Shown in pieces: positions 27,285 through 39,187 of a DNA stretch of 64,000 bases. Position numbers and translations under genes: made by a program. Every line of letters begins with the position of its first letter. Position 1 is the stretch's first letter. Origin of the DNA: Paenibacillus xylanexedens (GTDB lineage Bacteria > Bacillota > Bacilli > Paenibacillales > Paenibacillaceae); NCBI RefSeq assembly GCF_007676705.1, contig NZ_VEBF01000001.1:806001-870000 (forward strand). The letters run 5' to 3'. The notes below the pieces were generated by a model that saw nothing but the letters and a program-made list of their open reading frames with translations, had not been told where the DNA came from and searched no databases.

Positions 27285-27458
27285 TTGACGAATTGTTGGC
27301 GCATATGTATAAAAAGGAAACAATCGGGCGATTCTATAATTATCGACATCACAAGTGTCGTAGACAACCGCGGAGAAGACTTACGTTTCCCCATAAGCTC
27401 TTCGTCCGGTTTCTCCTCTCCCATGAAAAAGAAGCTCTCGAAAGAGGGCTTCTTTTTG
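27285..27458 (+). ncRNA. Candidate small structured RNA (promoter to terminator)
   Basis: On the plus strand TTGACG (27285-27290) and TATAAA (27308-27313), 17 bases apart, form a good promoter. About 110 bases later a terminator hairpin with TCTTTTT follows. Between them CGACA/TGTCG and GGAGAAGAC...GTC..TTCTCC can pair. A plus-strand frame of 70 codons (27254-27466) starts before the promoter and has no good ribosome-binding site. No known RNA family was recognised. Confidence 0.4.
27425..27458. terminator. Bidirectional terminator
   Basis: AAAAAGAAGCTCT, a CGAA loop, then AGAGGGCTTCTTTTT. The A-run and T-run allow action on both strands. It serves the minus-strand gene ending at 27483 and the candidate plus-strand RNA. 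Confidence 0.8.
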
Positions 27459-27482
27459 TTGTCTAAGTTTTCATTTATTTGG

Positions 27483-27917
27483 TTAGTTATACTTTTCTTC
27501 AAATTCACTTATTTCGGCTTGCTCTTCGGTCTGCAACCATCCGATCTCCCTCAGCCACATGCCCATATCTGCGATAAATTCATTCACGTTTAGATGATCA
27601 ATCTTGTATTTCTGGATCTTTTCACTCAAAAAAGCATAAAACTCATGACTTAACGCATACCGTTGTTTGCTTTTGCTTAATGTCTTATACCGGTCCTCGC
27701 TGACCACCAGATCAAAATAGATGATATTCTCCTTCTTCACATGCCTGACCGTCGATTTCCTCTCGTATCCTTCAGGAAGGCCCCTGAAAACGAAGAACAA
27801 TTCAATATCAACTACTCCATATTTGTTTTCTACTTTATCAAAAACAGGCTGCAACTCATCCGCAAGATTGGCAACCTGCGTTAATCCTGAAGTATCTGTC
27901 GATTTGCCCAGGATCAT
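27483..27917 (-). CDS. Uncharacterised 144-residue cytosolic protein
   Basis: Not recognised. It is a soluble, charged protein (no signal peptide or membrane helix) with an aromatic beta-rich first half (VVDIELFFVFRGLPEGYER) and a helical second half (LSHEFYAFLSEKIQKYK). The size and character recall small immunity-type proteins, but no family can be named. Low G+C and isolation on minus-strand DNA after the rsmD promoter region suggest an accessory gene. Terminators lie on both sides, so it is probably monocistronic. Confidence 0.7.
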   Translation of the reverse strand: MILGKSTDTSGLTQVANLADELQPVFDKVENKYGVVDIELFFVFRGLPEGYERKSTVRHVKKENIIYFDLVVSEDRYKTLSKSKQRYALSHEFYAFLSEKIQKYKIDHLNVNEFIADMGMWLREIGWLQTEEQAEISEFEEKYN

Positions 27918-27961
27918 TATTAAACTCCTCCTCGTTCATTATCAACATTTGTAATCAAACT

Positions 27962-28000
27962 AAAAAAGGTTGACTAGTGATGTAAACTTCGTCAACCTTT
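27962..28000 (-). terminator. Terminator after the small membrane protein gene
   Basis: AAAGGTTGAC/GTCAACCTTT stem with a 16-base loop and a T-run on the minus strand. It lies 48 bases past the 28048 stop. Confidence 0.8.
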
Positions 28001-28047
28001 CCTACGTTCATCTTTCTTGTGCATTACCTTAACTTAGCAAGACCATA

Positions 28048-28329
28048 CTAATTCAGCTCTCGATGTTTCCGATTGGAAAGTCGCAAATTGACCAATGGAA
28101 TGAGAAGTAAAACAACCGGCAAGAGAAGATTCATTGAACCTGTCTTAATCATCATAAAGGCAATAAACAGCACGGCGAGCCAGGTTATAATCTCAGTCAC
28201 TTCATATTTGGTTAACGTAAGCTTGAATGCTTTTCTCGCAATGAAACGAATTAAAAAATAGGCGATCAAGCTATAGAACAGAATCATTCCCAAGATTGCA
28301 ACAGTAATTATGAGGTACATATCCAACAT
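28048..28329 (-). CDS. Small membrane protein, unknown function
   Basis: 93 residues with three hydrophobic segments (about 5-28, 45-60, 63-80) separated by a short basic stretch (RFIARKAFKLTLTK). The basic tail (NLRLSNRKHRELN) is likely cytoplasmic. No family recognised. It starts near a GGTGAG site. Low G+C matches its two neighbours. Confidence 0.65.
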   Translation of the reverse strand: MLDMYLIITVAILGMILFYSLIAYFLIRFIARKAFKLTLTKYEVTEIITWLAVLFIAFMMIKTGSMNLLLPVVLLLIPLVNLRLSNRKHRELN

Positions 28330-28437
28330 AAAAATCTCACCCGGCCCTTATAACATTTCCTTAATTTTACCATATAAGCAATAGGGTGTCATTCCAAATT
28401 CCGAACTCAGGCTCATTTCAGAACTGGCATTTATGCT

Positions 28438-28743
28438 TTACTTCTCCTCGACAACAATCGTTGCATTATAGATCACAACACGTTTCCCATTGAGATCGAA
28501 TAATACTTTATTCCCGTATTCCGTATCTTCCACGTCAATTTTTCCATCGTAGGTCTGAATCAATTCACCCGAATCACTATACACTTTAACGACCCGCTCC
28601 AGACCGCCCGAGTTATTGGACCTCATCGTTTTGAGTGCACGTTCACCCGAAGCCGTATTGAAATACCATATGAAACATCCAACAATGATACCCAAGAAGA
28701 CCAACACCGTCACCCATATACCTGTCTTTGCTTTTTTACTCAT
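28438..28743 (-). CDS. Small single-pass membrane/exported protein
   Basis: 101 residues. One N-terminal membrane segment (about 8-28) follows MSKKAKTG, then an extracytoplasmic beta-rich domain ending KRVVIYNATIVVEEK. ATG 28743 has AGAGGGGG upstream; in-frame codons above it do not look coding. The pattern VYSDSGELIQTYDGKIDVED resembles small firmicute/phage lipoprotein-like proteins (possibly DUF5052), but this is from memory only. Confidence 0.65.
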   Translation of the reverse strand: MSKKAKTGIWVTVLVFLGIIVGCFIWYFNTASGERALKTMRSNNSGGLERVVKVYSDSGELIQTYDGKIDVEDTEYGNKVLFDLNGKRVVIYNATIVVEEK

Positions 28744-28840
28744 CTTGAACCCCCTCTTATGATTCCTATCTCGTACATTACGAGAGCAGAGCGAGAACGG
28801 TTTCATACAGTGCGTACCAAGCTGTTCATTGACATAACCA

Positions 28841-28876
28841 AACAGAGGCCTCCAACAAGCGAAGACCTCTGTTCTT
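28841..28876 (-). terminator. Probable terminator after lacZ
   Basis: AACAGAGGCCT/AGACCTCTGTT stem 20-30 bases past the lacZ stop. The T-tail is short. Confidence 0.55.
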
Positions 28877-28896
28877 TAATCCAAATATGCTTTTAA

Positions 28897-31959
<3,063 letters not shown>

Positions 31960-32010
31960 TTAAAACGTTATAGTTTGACTTATTCAAGGTGTACTCTGGA
32001 TTACATAAAC

Positions 32011-32047
32011 AAAAAAGACAGAGGTACGCTATAACAGCGCCCTCTCT
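32011..32047 (-). terminator. Terminator between permease operon and lacZ
   Basis: AGAGG..CGCT/AGCG..CCTCT stem followed by TTTTTT on the minus strand, 43 bases past the permease stop. Confidence 0.7.
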
Positions 32048-32089
32048 TCTTTCCTGCACCCGTCCTTTGCACGGATTATGCTGTTTTCA

Positions 32090-32920
32090 TTACTTCACGG
32101 AACCTACCATACCTGCAACAAAATGTTTCTGCATGATGAAGAAAACGATTGCTGTAGGTAGTGTTGCAATAACGATCGCTGTCATGATTACTCCGTAATC
32201 CGGAGAATAACCAGCACCGAGATTTGAGATCAACAGTGGAATCGTTTGTTGGTCAGGTGTTTGCAATACAATGAGTGGCCACAGATAGTTGTTCCAGCTA
32301 CTCATGAATGTAATGATTGCTGCCGCTGCATATGTTGTTTTCATGGTTGGCATATAGATCTTCAAGAAGATGCCGAGTTCACTCAAACCATCAATACGTC
32401 CAGCTTCCAGCAAGTCTTTCGGGAACATTTTGGTGTTCTGACGGAAGAAAAAGATCAGGAACGCTGTTGCGATGGTTGGCAGGATCACTGCTGCCATCGT
32501 GTTGATTCCGATTACTGGTGCAACTCCCGAGATTGTTGCGAACATGCGATACAGGGGTACCATAATCGCTGCAAACGGGATCATCATGGATAACAACAGG
32601 ATATTAAACACAATGTCACGAGACTTCGTGCGATATACCTCGAAGCCATAACCTGCCATGGAACCAATAAACAGTGCCAAGAGAGTGGAGATTACAGAGA
32701 TAATCGCCGAGTTTCCGAGAGCCTGAACCAGATTTGTCGAATCAATCAATTTGTTGAAGTTATCAATAAAAGCTGAACCGGGCAGCAGTCTACCCTTGGT
32801 TACATCGACTGATGCATTTGTTGAACTGACCAGCATCCAGAAGAAAGGGAAAATGGATACAAAGGCGACGATGGATAGAAACACATACGTGAAAATCCGT
32901 TTTGCTTTAGCTTTAGCCAT
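32090..32920 (-). CDS. Sugar ABC transporter permease, MalG type
   Basis: 276 residues, six helices. The ATPase-coupling loop EAGRIDGLSELGIFLKIYMP (about residues 180-199) is the CUT1 EAA motif. The partner of the upstream permease; its ATG overlaps that gene's stop by eight bases. AGGTGA lies 11 bases before the ATG. No ATPase gene is adjacent, so a shared MsmX-type ATPase elsewhere is likely. Confidence 0.93.
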   Translation of the reverse strand: MAKAKAKRIFTYVFLSIVAFVSIFPFFWMLVSSTNASVDVTKGRLLPGSAFIDNFNKLIDSTNLVQALGNSAIISVISTLLALFIGSMAGYGFEVYRTKSRDIVFNILLLSMMIPFAAIMVPLYRMFATISGVAPVIGINTMAAVILPTIATAFLIFFFRQNTKMFPKDLLEAGRIDGLSELGIFLKIYMPTMKTTYAAAAIITFMSSWNNYLWPLIVLQTPDQQTIPLLISNLGAGYSPDYGVIMTAIVIATLPTAIVFFIMQKHFVAGMVGSVK

Positions 32921-33812
32921 TTTTATTATCACCTGCCACTTTAAACTGGATGATGGACAATACAATAATCAAGATTACGATGGAATACGACACTGTTGCT
33001 GCATAACCGAAGTCCGGTGAATATTTGAACGAAAGGTTGTAGATGTATTGTGAAATCGACATGGTCGCATTACCTGGACCACCTTTGGTAATATTCATGA
33101 TCTCATCGAAGATTTGCAATGTACCAATCGTTGATGTGATGGACGTGAAGAGGATAATCGGTTTAAGCAAAGGTACTGTGATTTTGAAGAATTGTGTAAA
33201 CGCATTCGCTCCGTCAATTCTTGCAGCTTCATAGATCGATTGATCGATGTTTTGCAGGGATGACAGATAGAAAATCATGTTATATCCGGTCCAACGCCAA
33301 GTAACGGCGATTATGATCGTAATTTTAGCCCAGAACGGGTCTGTGATCCATTGGATTGGATCGCCAATAATGTTCAGGCCCATCAGGAATTGATTCACCA
33401 TTCCATCCGGTGCGAACAAATATTTGAATACAACAGAGTACGCTACCAATGAAGTTACACAAGGCAAGAAAATCGCTGTACGGAAGAAGCTCCGGAAGCG
33501 TAGTGTGCTGTCATTCAGCAATACGGAAATAAACAAACCAAGAATAATCATTACAGGCACTTGAATAATCAAGTAGATAAATGTATTCGATAATGCTGTA
33601 CGGAACGTTGTATCCACTAACAATCTTTTGTAGTTAGAAAGGCCCGAAAATTCAAGATTGGCTCCTACACCAGACTTGAACGATAAGAGCAGCGCTTGGA
33701 TCATCGGGTAGAAATAAAATGCAACAATCCCGACAACAGCCAGCAAAACAAAAGCCCATCCAGTCAAATTATTTTTCTTTTGGAGACTGTCTCCTGTATT
33801 CATGGCTTTCAC
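32913..33812 (-). CDS. Sugar ABC transporter permease, MalF type
   Basis: 299 residues with six helices and the EAA loop EAARIDGANAFTQFFKITVP (about 205-224), typical of CUT1 oligosaccharide importers. The start is taken as GTG 33812 because GAGGAG lies seven bases upstream; an ATG three codons later is 16 bases from the site. It forms the membrane channel with the MalG-type permease and the lipoprotein encoded upstream. Confidence 0.92.
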   Translation of the reverse strand: MKAMNTGDSLQKKNNLTGWAFVLLAVVGIVAFYFYPMIQALLLSFKSGVGANLEFSGLSNYKRLLVDTTFRTALSNTFIYLIIQVPVMIILGLFISVLLNDSTLRFRSFFRTAIFLPCVTSLVAYSVVFKYLFAPDGMVNQFLMGLNIIGDPIQWITDPFWAKITIIIAVTWRWTGYNMIFYLSSLQNIDQSIYEAARIDGANAFTQFFKITVPLLKPIILFTSITSTIGTLQIFDEIMNITKGGPGNATMSISQYIYNLSFKYSPDFGYAATVSYSIVILIIVLSIIQFKVAGDNKNG

Positions 33813-33846
33813 AGTATGGCTCCTCTCTCTCCATGGAACATGGGTA

Positions 33847-33924
33847 GAACCCACGGAGCCTCTCGCCATATCCGGTTCGACTTGCGCCGGACATGGGAGA
33901 CGGCTCCGATGTTTCCTAGGGTTC
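33847..33924 (-). promoter_or_regulatory. Large hairpin between binding-protein and permease genes
   Basis: Outer GAACCC/GGGTTC encloses GGAGCC-TCTC...CCGG paired with CCGG...GAGA-GGCTCC. It has no T-run. Such intercistronic stems often protect the binding-protein mRNA, giving more lipoprotein than permease. Confidence 0.65.
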
Positions 33925-33944
33925 TATAAGTTACCTTGGGTATC

Positions 33945-35237
33945 TTAGTTTAATTGTGCTTCAGCTTGTTTTTGTGCATCAGCCAGAACGTCATCGATTG
34001 ATTTACCGTTCAGGAATGCTTGCATTTCTACAACCAGAATATCTTCAATGGCATATGTGTTGATACCATAGTTTACGCTTGGAATTTCTTTCGTCCAATT
34101 CGCAAAGTCTGTGAAGATTTTTTGTCCGCCGAAGTACTCGTCTGCTTTCGCATAAGCTTCGCCATCAACTGCTGGTTTGTACGTACCAATTGCGCCGATG
34201 TTGTTCAACAGATCTTGATACAATTGTTTGTCAGAACCAAATGTTTTTGCTACAAAATCAGCTGCTTGATCTGCACCAGGAACGTTGTTCATAACATACC
34301 AAGAGCTACCACCCAAGTTGGATGCGTGAACAGAGTTTGGTTGACCAGCCATTTTCGGCATTGGAGCTACAGCCCATTTACCGGATTGGGAAGCTTCTTG
34401 ACGTACAGATGGTGAGAACCAGTTACCTGTAGGAATTGTTGCTACGCTACCGTTATTGGCGTTGGCAACGAATTGACTCCAGTCAGAGTGCAATTTAACA
34501 ATGTTGGCATCCATCATCGCTTTGTATGTGATGAAAGCTTCTTTCAGTGCAGCGTTAGTAGCAATGTCAGGTGTTTTACCATCTTCTGCGGAATACCATT
34601 TACCTGCAGTTTGGATCATCATACGAATCAAACCAAGGTCATTCGGGTCAAGAGAAAGAAGCTCTTTACCTGTTTTAGCTTTTACGTCTTTACCAATTTG
34701 GATGTAGTCATCCCAAGTGATGTCTTGCAGGTCAGCTGCTTTGTAGCCAGCTTGCTCCAGCAGATCTGTTCTGTAGTACAAACCAGCAACGCCGGAGTCA
34801 AATGGTACTCCGTATTGTTTGCCATCAAATGCTGTTGGTCCAAGTTTGTAATCTGCAAAGTCGGAAGCCGTGACGTTGGAAGACAGATCTTTGAACGCAT
34901 CAGGATATGCATTCAGGAAGCTTTGTGAACGATAGTCTTCAATCAGAACTACGTTTGGAAGACCGCTGGCAGTTCCGGAGTTAAGACCTGTGTTCAGTTT
35001 CTGAATGATATCAGCTTGAGCGTATTCAATGATGTTAATTTTCACATCAGGATTTGCTTTTTGATATGCTTCTTTTGCTGTTTCCATTGCAGCTACGTTA
35101 AAAGCTTTGTCCCAAGCCCAGACCGTAATTTCGTTTGTTTTTTCGTCGCCACCACTAGCGGAATTACCTCCACCACCAGATGAACATGCAGACAACAGCA
35201 ATACTGTAACGAGCATCAATACCCACATTTTTTTCAA
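33945..35237 (-). CDS. Sugar-binding lipoprotein of ABC transporter
   Basis: 430 residues of extracellular solute-binding family 1. The signal peptide ends in lipobox LLLSAC with Cys18 as the lipid anchor, then a Gly/Ser-rich tether and a two-lobed fold (NEITVWAWDKAFN onwards). The start is TTG 35237 (then KKMWVLML): GGGGAG lies nine bases upstream, and the signal peptide then has the usual length. In-frame codons further up (to 35471) would disrupt it. It is located just after the YesM/YesN genes that probably control it. Confidence 0.93.
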   Translation of the reverse strand: MKKMWVLMLVTVLLLSACSSGGGGNSASGGDEKTNEITVWAWDKAFNVAAMETAKEAYQKANPDVKINIIEYAQADIIQKLNTGLNSGTASGLPNVVLIEDYRSQSFLNAYPDAFKDLSSNVTASDFADYKLGPTAFDGKQYGVPFDSGVAGLYYRTDLLEQAGYKAADLQDITWDDYIQIGKDVKAKTGKELLSLDPNDLGLIRMMIQTAGKWYSAEDGKTPDIATNAALKEAFITYKAMMDANIVKLHSDWSQFVANANNGSVATIPTGNWFSPSVRQEASQSGKWAVAPMPKMAGQPNSVHASNLGGSSWYVMNNVPGADQAADFVAKTFGSDKQLYQDLLNNIGAIGTYKPAVDGEAYAKADEYFGGQKIFTDFANWTKEIPSVNYGINTYAIEDILVVEMQAFLNGKSIDDVLADAQKQAEAQLN

Positions 35238-35287
35238 AACATTCAACTCCCCTTTAACCTCTTTGTGTGTAATTTGTTTACGTTTTC

Positions 35288-35305
35288 TGAAAGCGGTTGC
35301 TTTCG
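35288..35305 (-). promoter_or_regulatory. cre-like palindrome upstream of binding protein
   Basis: GAAAGCGGTTGCTTTC is a near-perfect palindrome resembling a catabolite response element, with two departures from consensus. It is about 50 bases before the TTG start. Confidence 0.4.
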
Positions 35306-35395
35306 ATATATTCATCTTATCATTCCCATATCTCCATTCGTTAGTAATAATTTTGTACGGATTTGTCATCTTATTGCCACAATGAAAACCTTTAC

Positions 35396-35409
35396 AGAAA
35401 CCGTTTGCA
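35396..35409 (-). promoter_or_regulatory. cre-like site upstream of binding protein
   Basis: AGAAACCGTTTGCA (minus strand TGCAAACGGTTTCT) matches 12 of 14 positions of the cre consensus TGWAANCGNTNWCA. It lies in the AT-rich gap that must hold the transporter promoter; no clear -35/-10 pair was found. Confidence 0.5.
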
Positions 35410-35501
35410 TTAAATTTGTTTTTTTGTAATTTCTTTTGATTTTGTAATTTCTTGATCTTGAAATAGTACAAATATGTATTCTCACTTCACCTTTGAAACA
35501 T

Positions 35502-35545
35502 GAAAATCCCCCGTCTCTGCAAAAACACAGAAGCGAGGGATCTCA
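35502..35545 (-). terminator. Terminator after the histidine kinase
   Basis: The stem pairs ATCCCCCGTCTCTG with CAGAAGCGAGGGAT, with mismatches, and TTTTC follows on the minus strand. It separates the regulatory genes from the transporter operon. Confidence 0.7.
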
Positions 35546-35580
35546 ATTTCGGGTGTATTCCGTTGGATTAGGTATACAAC

Positions 35581-37350
35581 TCAACTCGTGATCAAAGGCA
35601 GTGTTACGGTCACTCTTGTTCCTTCACCGACGTTGCTCATAATCGTGACACCGTAAGGTGAACCATATAATAGCTCAATGCGGTCATGCACATTGCGAAT
35701 TCCGATGCCACTGAAGAGTTGACGATTGTTTTTCGGATTAGGCAATGTTTCTCCCATTACAAGCCCTTCAATTCCATCACCATTGTCCATGATCTCACAG
35801 ATGAGCGATTCCCCCGCTCTGGAAACCATGACATGAATCGTGCCCGTCTCTTTTTTGATAAATCCATGGAAAAATGCGTTCTCGATAAACGGCTGTATAA
35901 CCAGCTTCGGTACATGGTAATGTGTACAATCGGGAGCGACGTAGAATGCTGCTTTAATCCGGCCTCCATATCTGACGTGATTAATGAAGACATAATTTTT
36001 CAAATTCTCGACTTCTTGTTCAACCGTAACGGTCTGACTCACATCACTAATCGTATTCTGTAGCAATCCGATCAGCGCATTAATGGTCTCCGCTGCCCTG
36101 TCCTTGTTACCTTGTTGCACCAAAACTTTGACAGAAGCAAGTGTGTTGTACAAGAAGTGAGGATTAATCTGACTCTGTAAAGCTGCAAGTTCTGCGTTAC
36201 GTTGTTCATGCTGGGTCTGTACTAACTGATCCACATAATCATGCAGTTCATCAAGCATGTAATTGTAAGCATGGCCCAGCTGCCTGCTCTCGTAGCTTCC
36301 ACTCACCGGAATATAGTTGTCCAGATCACTTTTCGTAATATTGGACATCTGTTTCACAAGTCTGCGCAGGGATTTGGTAATCTGGCTGGTGATGAGAAAT
36401 ACCAGAATAAGAGCCCCTACAACAATTGCTGCACAGATCAGGGCAACCGTCTTCATGTCGATGAGTTGACCCATCGCCAGATCCTTATCCACGACATTGA
36501 CAATGTAAAACCGATAGAACGGTAAATACTCCGATAGAACAACGCTATCCTGATCCATCACACGAGCATTGATGCTTCTCGGAGACGTTTTGTTCATTTC
36601 TCGGGCATAGGACAGCAATTCCAGCTGAGTTGTCCCAATCCAGTCTTCACGATTCGAAGATACAATCTCACCTTTTTCGTTCATAATGACCACGTCATTG
36701 CCTCGACTTGTAAAGCTGGCATAGAACTGACGGAACGCATCCTCTCTCATGGTGACATAGAGCGTACCATATATTCGGCTGCGGGTTCGATCCGTCAGTG
36801 CTTTCGTGGCAGAGATCATCTGCTGGCTTCCGACCGTTGCATCGTTTTGGTAATCATCAAAGATAAGACGACTCGGCGTCTCAGCGGCTTCCACCGTGAT
36901 CGGTTCCTCTTTCAATTCATCCACTGACATCTCAAGGTGAGCACGATTGGTGGAATAACTCCGCCCATTGATCCCAATAATCGTTATCCCTACTTCATAC
37001 GATTCCGTTATCGATTGAACACGGTCCATCGTTTCCCGCATATTATAGAAGGATTTGGCCATGGTGAGGGAATCCGCATCTCCTTCAGACAGGAATCCTC
37101 GAATGGCTCCACTCTGAGTCACATTATTGGATACGGCAGCAATGGCCTCGTTAAACGATTCAAAATTCGTTTTGATCTGATTAAGTACCTTCGAGTTCGT
37201 GATACTGAACGTCTCGGTGAACAGATTGGTTGACATGTGAATGGTCGTCCACAAGATGAGTACAGAGACGAGAACAATACTGACAACCATAACCAGAAAC
37301 AACTTGGGAAATAATCCGAGACGAGATAATCTGTTCATCCATTTCTTCAT
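35581..37350 (-). CDS. YesM-family sensor histidine kinase
   Basis: 589 residues. TM1 (about 12-37), a 260-residue extracellular sensor, TM2 (about 300-322), HAMP, then a His_kinase domain with the phospho-acceptor His in LQSQINPHFLYNTLASV. A HATPase_c domain follows (FIENAFFHGFI; GIGIRNVHDRIELLYG). The family typically senses sugars, often with an adjacent ABC transporter and glycosidases. It is 18 bases after its response regulator; AGAAGGA precedes the ATG. Confidence 0.95.
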   Translation of the reverse strand: MKKWMNRLSRLGLFPKLFLVMVVSIVLVSVLILWTTIHMSTNLFTETFSITNSKVLNQIKTNFESFNEAIAAVSNNVTQSGAIRGFLSEGDADSLTMAKSFYNMRETMDRVQSITESYEVGITIIGINGRSYSTNRAHLEMSVDELKEEPITVEAAETPSRLIFDDYQNDATVGSQQMISATKALTDRTRSRIYGTLYVTMREDAFRQFYASFTSRGNDVVIMNEKGEIVSSNREDWIGTTQLELLSYAREMNKTSPRSINARVMDQDSVVLSEYLPFYRFYIVNVVDKDLAMGQLIDMKTVALICAAIVVGALILVFLITSQITKSLRRLVKQMSNITKSDLDNYIPVSGSYESRQLGHAYNYMLDELHDYVDQLVQTQHEQRNAELAALQSQINPHFLYNTLASVKVLVQQGNKDRAAETINALIGLLQNTISDVSQTVTVEQEVENLKNYVFINHVRYGGRIKAAFYVAPDCTHYHVPKLVIQPFIENAFFHGFIKKETGTIHVMVSRAGESLICEIMDNGDGIEGLVMGETLPNPKNNRQLFSGIGIRNVHDRIELLYGSPYGVTIMSNVGEGTRVTVTLPLITS

Positions 37351-37368
37351 GATCTTATCCTTCTGACT

Positions 37369-38916
37369 TTATGCCCAGAATTTGCGCCGGTATCGGCTTG
37401 GTGATGATCCGGTGAATTTTTTGAACACTTTGCAAAAGTAACTATGATCGGAATACCCTACCATGCTGCTGATCTCCGAGATCGTTACATCATCGGACCG
37501 AAGCAATTCCTCGGCTTTTTCAATCCGAATTTTATTCAAATATTCATTGAATCCTTCTTTTTTGTGAGATGAAAAGTAACTGGACAAGTACGATGGATTA
37601 AAATGAAAGTGCTTGGCTACTTCAGCAAGCCCGAGTGGCTGGTCAAAATGCTCATGCATATAATCCAGCAGCATCTTCATATTCGGATCACTTCGTTTTC
37701 CACCTGTACCGATGGTACATTCCTGAACTTCCGTCATGAATTGATCAAGCACAGCCATGACTTCACTCAGACTCGAAGCCCCATCCACATTTTTAAAATA
37801 CGTATATTTGCTCTCTTCAAGCCCGGCAGACTGAACATCCATATCCGCGAGGGTAATCGTTACGTTGAAGATCAAGTTACCAAGAAATGATTTGATCTCA
37901 AACACATCGGCGATATAATCACGCCCGAGAGTTGCCGCGTGATCCTGCAAGTACTCTCTTGCCGCTTCGACCCGATTACGTTTTACATGCTGCAAAAACA
38001 TGTTCACATTGAACTGGTAACCTGCCGGATGCATCGGCGGAAGTTCACCATACACCAGAATGGGTCGATCCTTATAATAGAAGCGATATTCCATTAGCTT
38101 GATCAGGCGTTCACGGTATACGATGCCCATCTTTTCAAATGAAGTAAAGCTGTCACTGAGTACCCAACCAGGGTTGCCCTGTCCTGCTGCATTTTCATTA
38201 GCCAGCTGTCTGATGCGTTCAACCATCCATTCATCTCTCGCAGGATCGACATTAAGAAGCATGATGGGAAGTGCGCCCTCTGCCGGAACCATTGAACATT
38301 CCACTTCAGGCAGATCACTGCGGAGCCTGTTTTCGAGCTGTTCCTGATCCAGCTTCAGTGGATTTCCCTCAGCATTCATGGGTTTGTACACAAGCAAGCG
38401 AAAGGATTCATGCGGAAAGGTGTCTCGAATCATCGGCATATCGCTATCTTCATCCAGTGTAAATCCGGACAGCATCTTCTCCATCAGTTGACCTAGTCTC
38501 CAGCCATCGTGCGACGGCTCGAACTGTAACTCCTGAATTTTACCTGCTGTTCGTTGAAGGACCTGCAATAATTCATTCGTATCCAGCTTGGGTTTCAGAA
38601 TATAATCTGCTGCCCCGTGCTGAAGCGTCGAACGTACATACTCAAATTCACTGAAGCTGCTAAGAACAATCACTTCAATCTGTGGATTACTGGCTTTTAG
38701 TGTGCGGACAAAAGTCTCGCCATCCATGACAGGCATGACAATGTCGGTAATCACAATATCCGGTTTTAACAGGTCCACCTGCTGTAATCCTTCTTCACCG
38801 TTAGAAGCTTCACCCACAATGATAAATCCTTCGGCTTCCCAGTTCATATGGTGCTTTATGCCCTGTCTTACCAGAAACTCATCGTCAACAATCAGCACCT
38901 TGCACAACCGGTTCAT
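37369..38916 (-). CDS. YesN-family AraC-type response regulator
   Basis: 515 residues. The receiver domain (1-125) has phospho-acceptor Asp58 (IVITDIVMPVMDG) and a DD pair at 11-12. A long central region of unknown fold and two AraC helix-turn-helix units (about 415-515, ending GSSPSRYRRKFW) follow. It forms an operon with the kinase and probably activates the neighbouring transporter and glycosidase genes. AAGGGGG precedes the ATG. Confidence 0.95.
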   Translation of the reverse strand: MNRLCKVLIVDDEFLVRQGIKHHMNWEAEGFIIVGEASNGEEGLQQVDLLKPDIVITDIVMPVMDGETFVRTLKASNPQIEVIVLSSFSEFEYVRSTLQHGAADYILKPKLDTNELLQVLQRTAGKIQELQFEPSHDGWRLGQLMEKMLSGFTLDEDSDMPMIRDTFPHESFRLLVYKPMNAEGNPLKLDQEQLENRLRSDLPEVECSMVPAEGALPIMLLNVDPARDEWMVERIRQLANENAAGQGNPGWVLSDSFTSFEKMGIVYRERLIKLMEYRFYYKDRPILVYGELPPMHPAGYQFNVNMFLQHVKRNRVEAAREYLQDHAATLGRDYIADVFEIKSFLGNLIFNVTITLADMDVQSAGLEESKYTYFKNVDGASSLSEVMAVLDQFMTEVQECTIGTGGKRSDPNMKMLLDYMHEHFDQPLGLAEVAKHFHFNPSYLSSYFSSHKKEGFNEYLNKIRIEKAEELLRSDDVTISEISSMVGYSDHSYFCKVFKKFTGSSPSRYRRKFWA

Positions 38917-39000
38917 GATCGCGACCCCCTTGTCTAATCTTTCCTCTATATCTGTACAGGTTATACCAACTATTATATATCGGTTATAAACACTTCCCAG

Positions 39001-39014
39001 TGTTAGCGGTTACA
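39001..39014 (-). promoter_or_regulatory. cre site upstream of yesN/yesM-like operon
   Basis: TGTTAGCGGTTACA, whose minus-strand reading TGTAACCGCTAACA fits the cre consensus TGWAANCGNTNWCA at all 14 positions. It is 85 bases before the regulator ATG, so CcpA could repress the sensor system when glucose is present. Confidence 0.65.
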
Positions 39015-39115
39015 TTAATTTTAAAATAATTGTACATCTTTTTATATCCTAAAACGATCGTATAAGCAATGGTAACTCTCTATAGTTTACACTATATTTC
39101 GACAAAATAAGAAGC

Positions 39116-39149
39116 CCTGAATCGCCTTTTAATCATTTGGCGACTCAGA
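39116..39149 (-). terminator. Possible terminator after xyloglucanase gene
   Basis: CTGAATCGCC/GGCGACTCAG stem about 40 bases past the stop. The following tail is only weakly T-rich. Confidence 0.45.
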
Positions 39150-39187
39150 ACTCCCTTTTCATTCATTTATTATGTTTGACCGGTGGC

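Noticed and set aside
27254-27466. A 70-codon plus-strand frame over the candidate small RNA.
   Set aside because: It starts upstream of the promoter, has no ribosome-binding site and a biased Arg/His-rich product. It cannot be fully excluded, so the RNA call is kept low.
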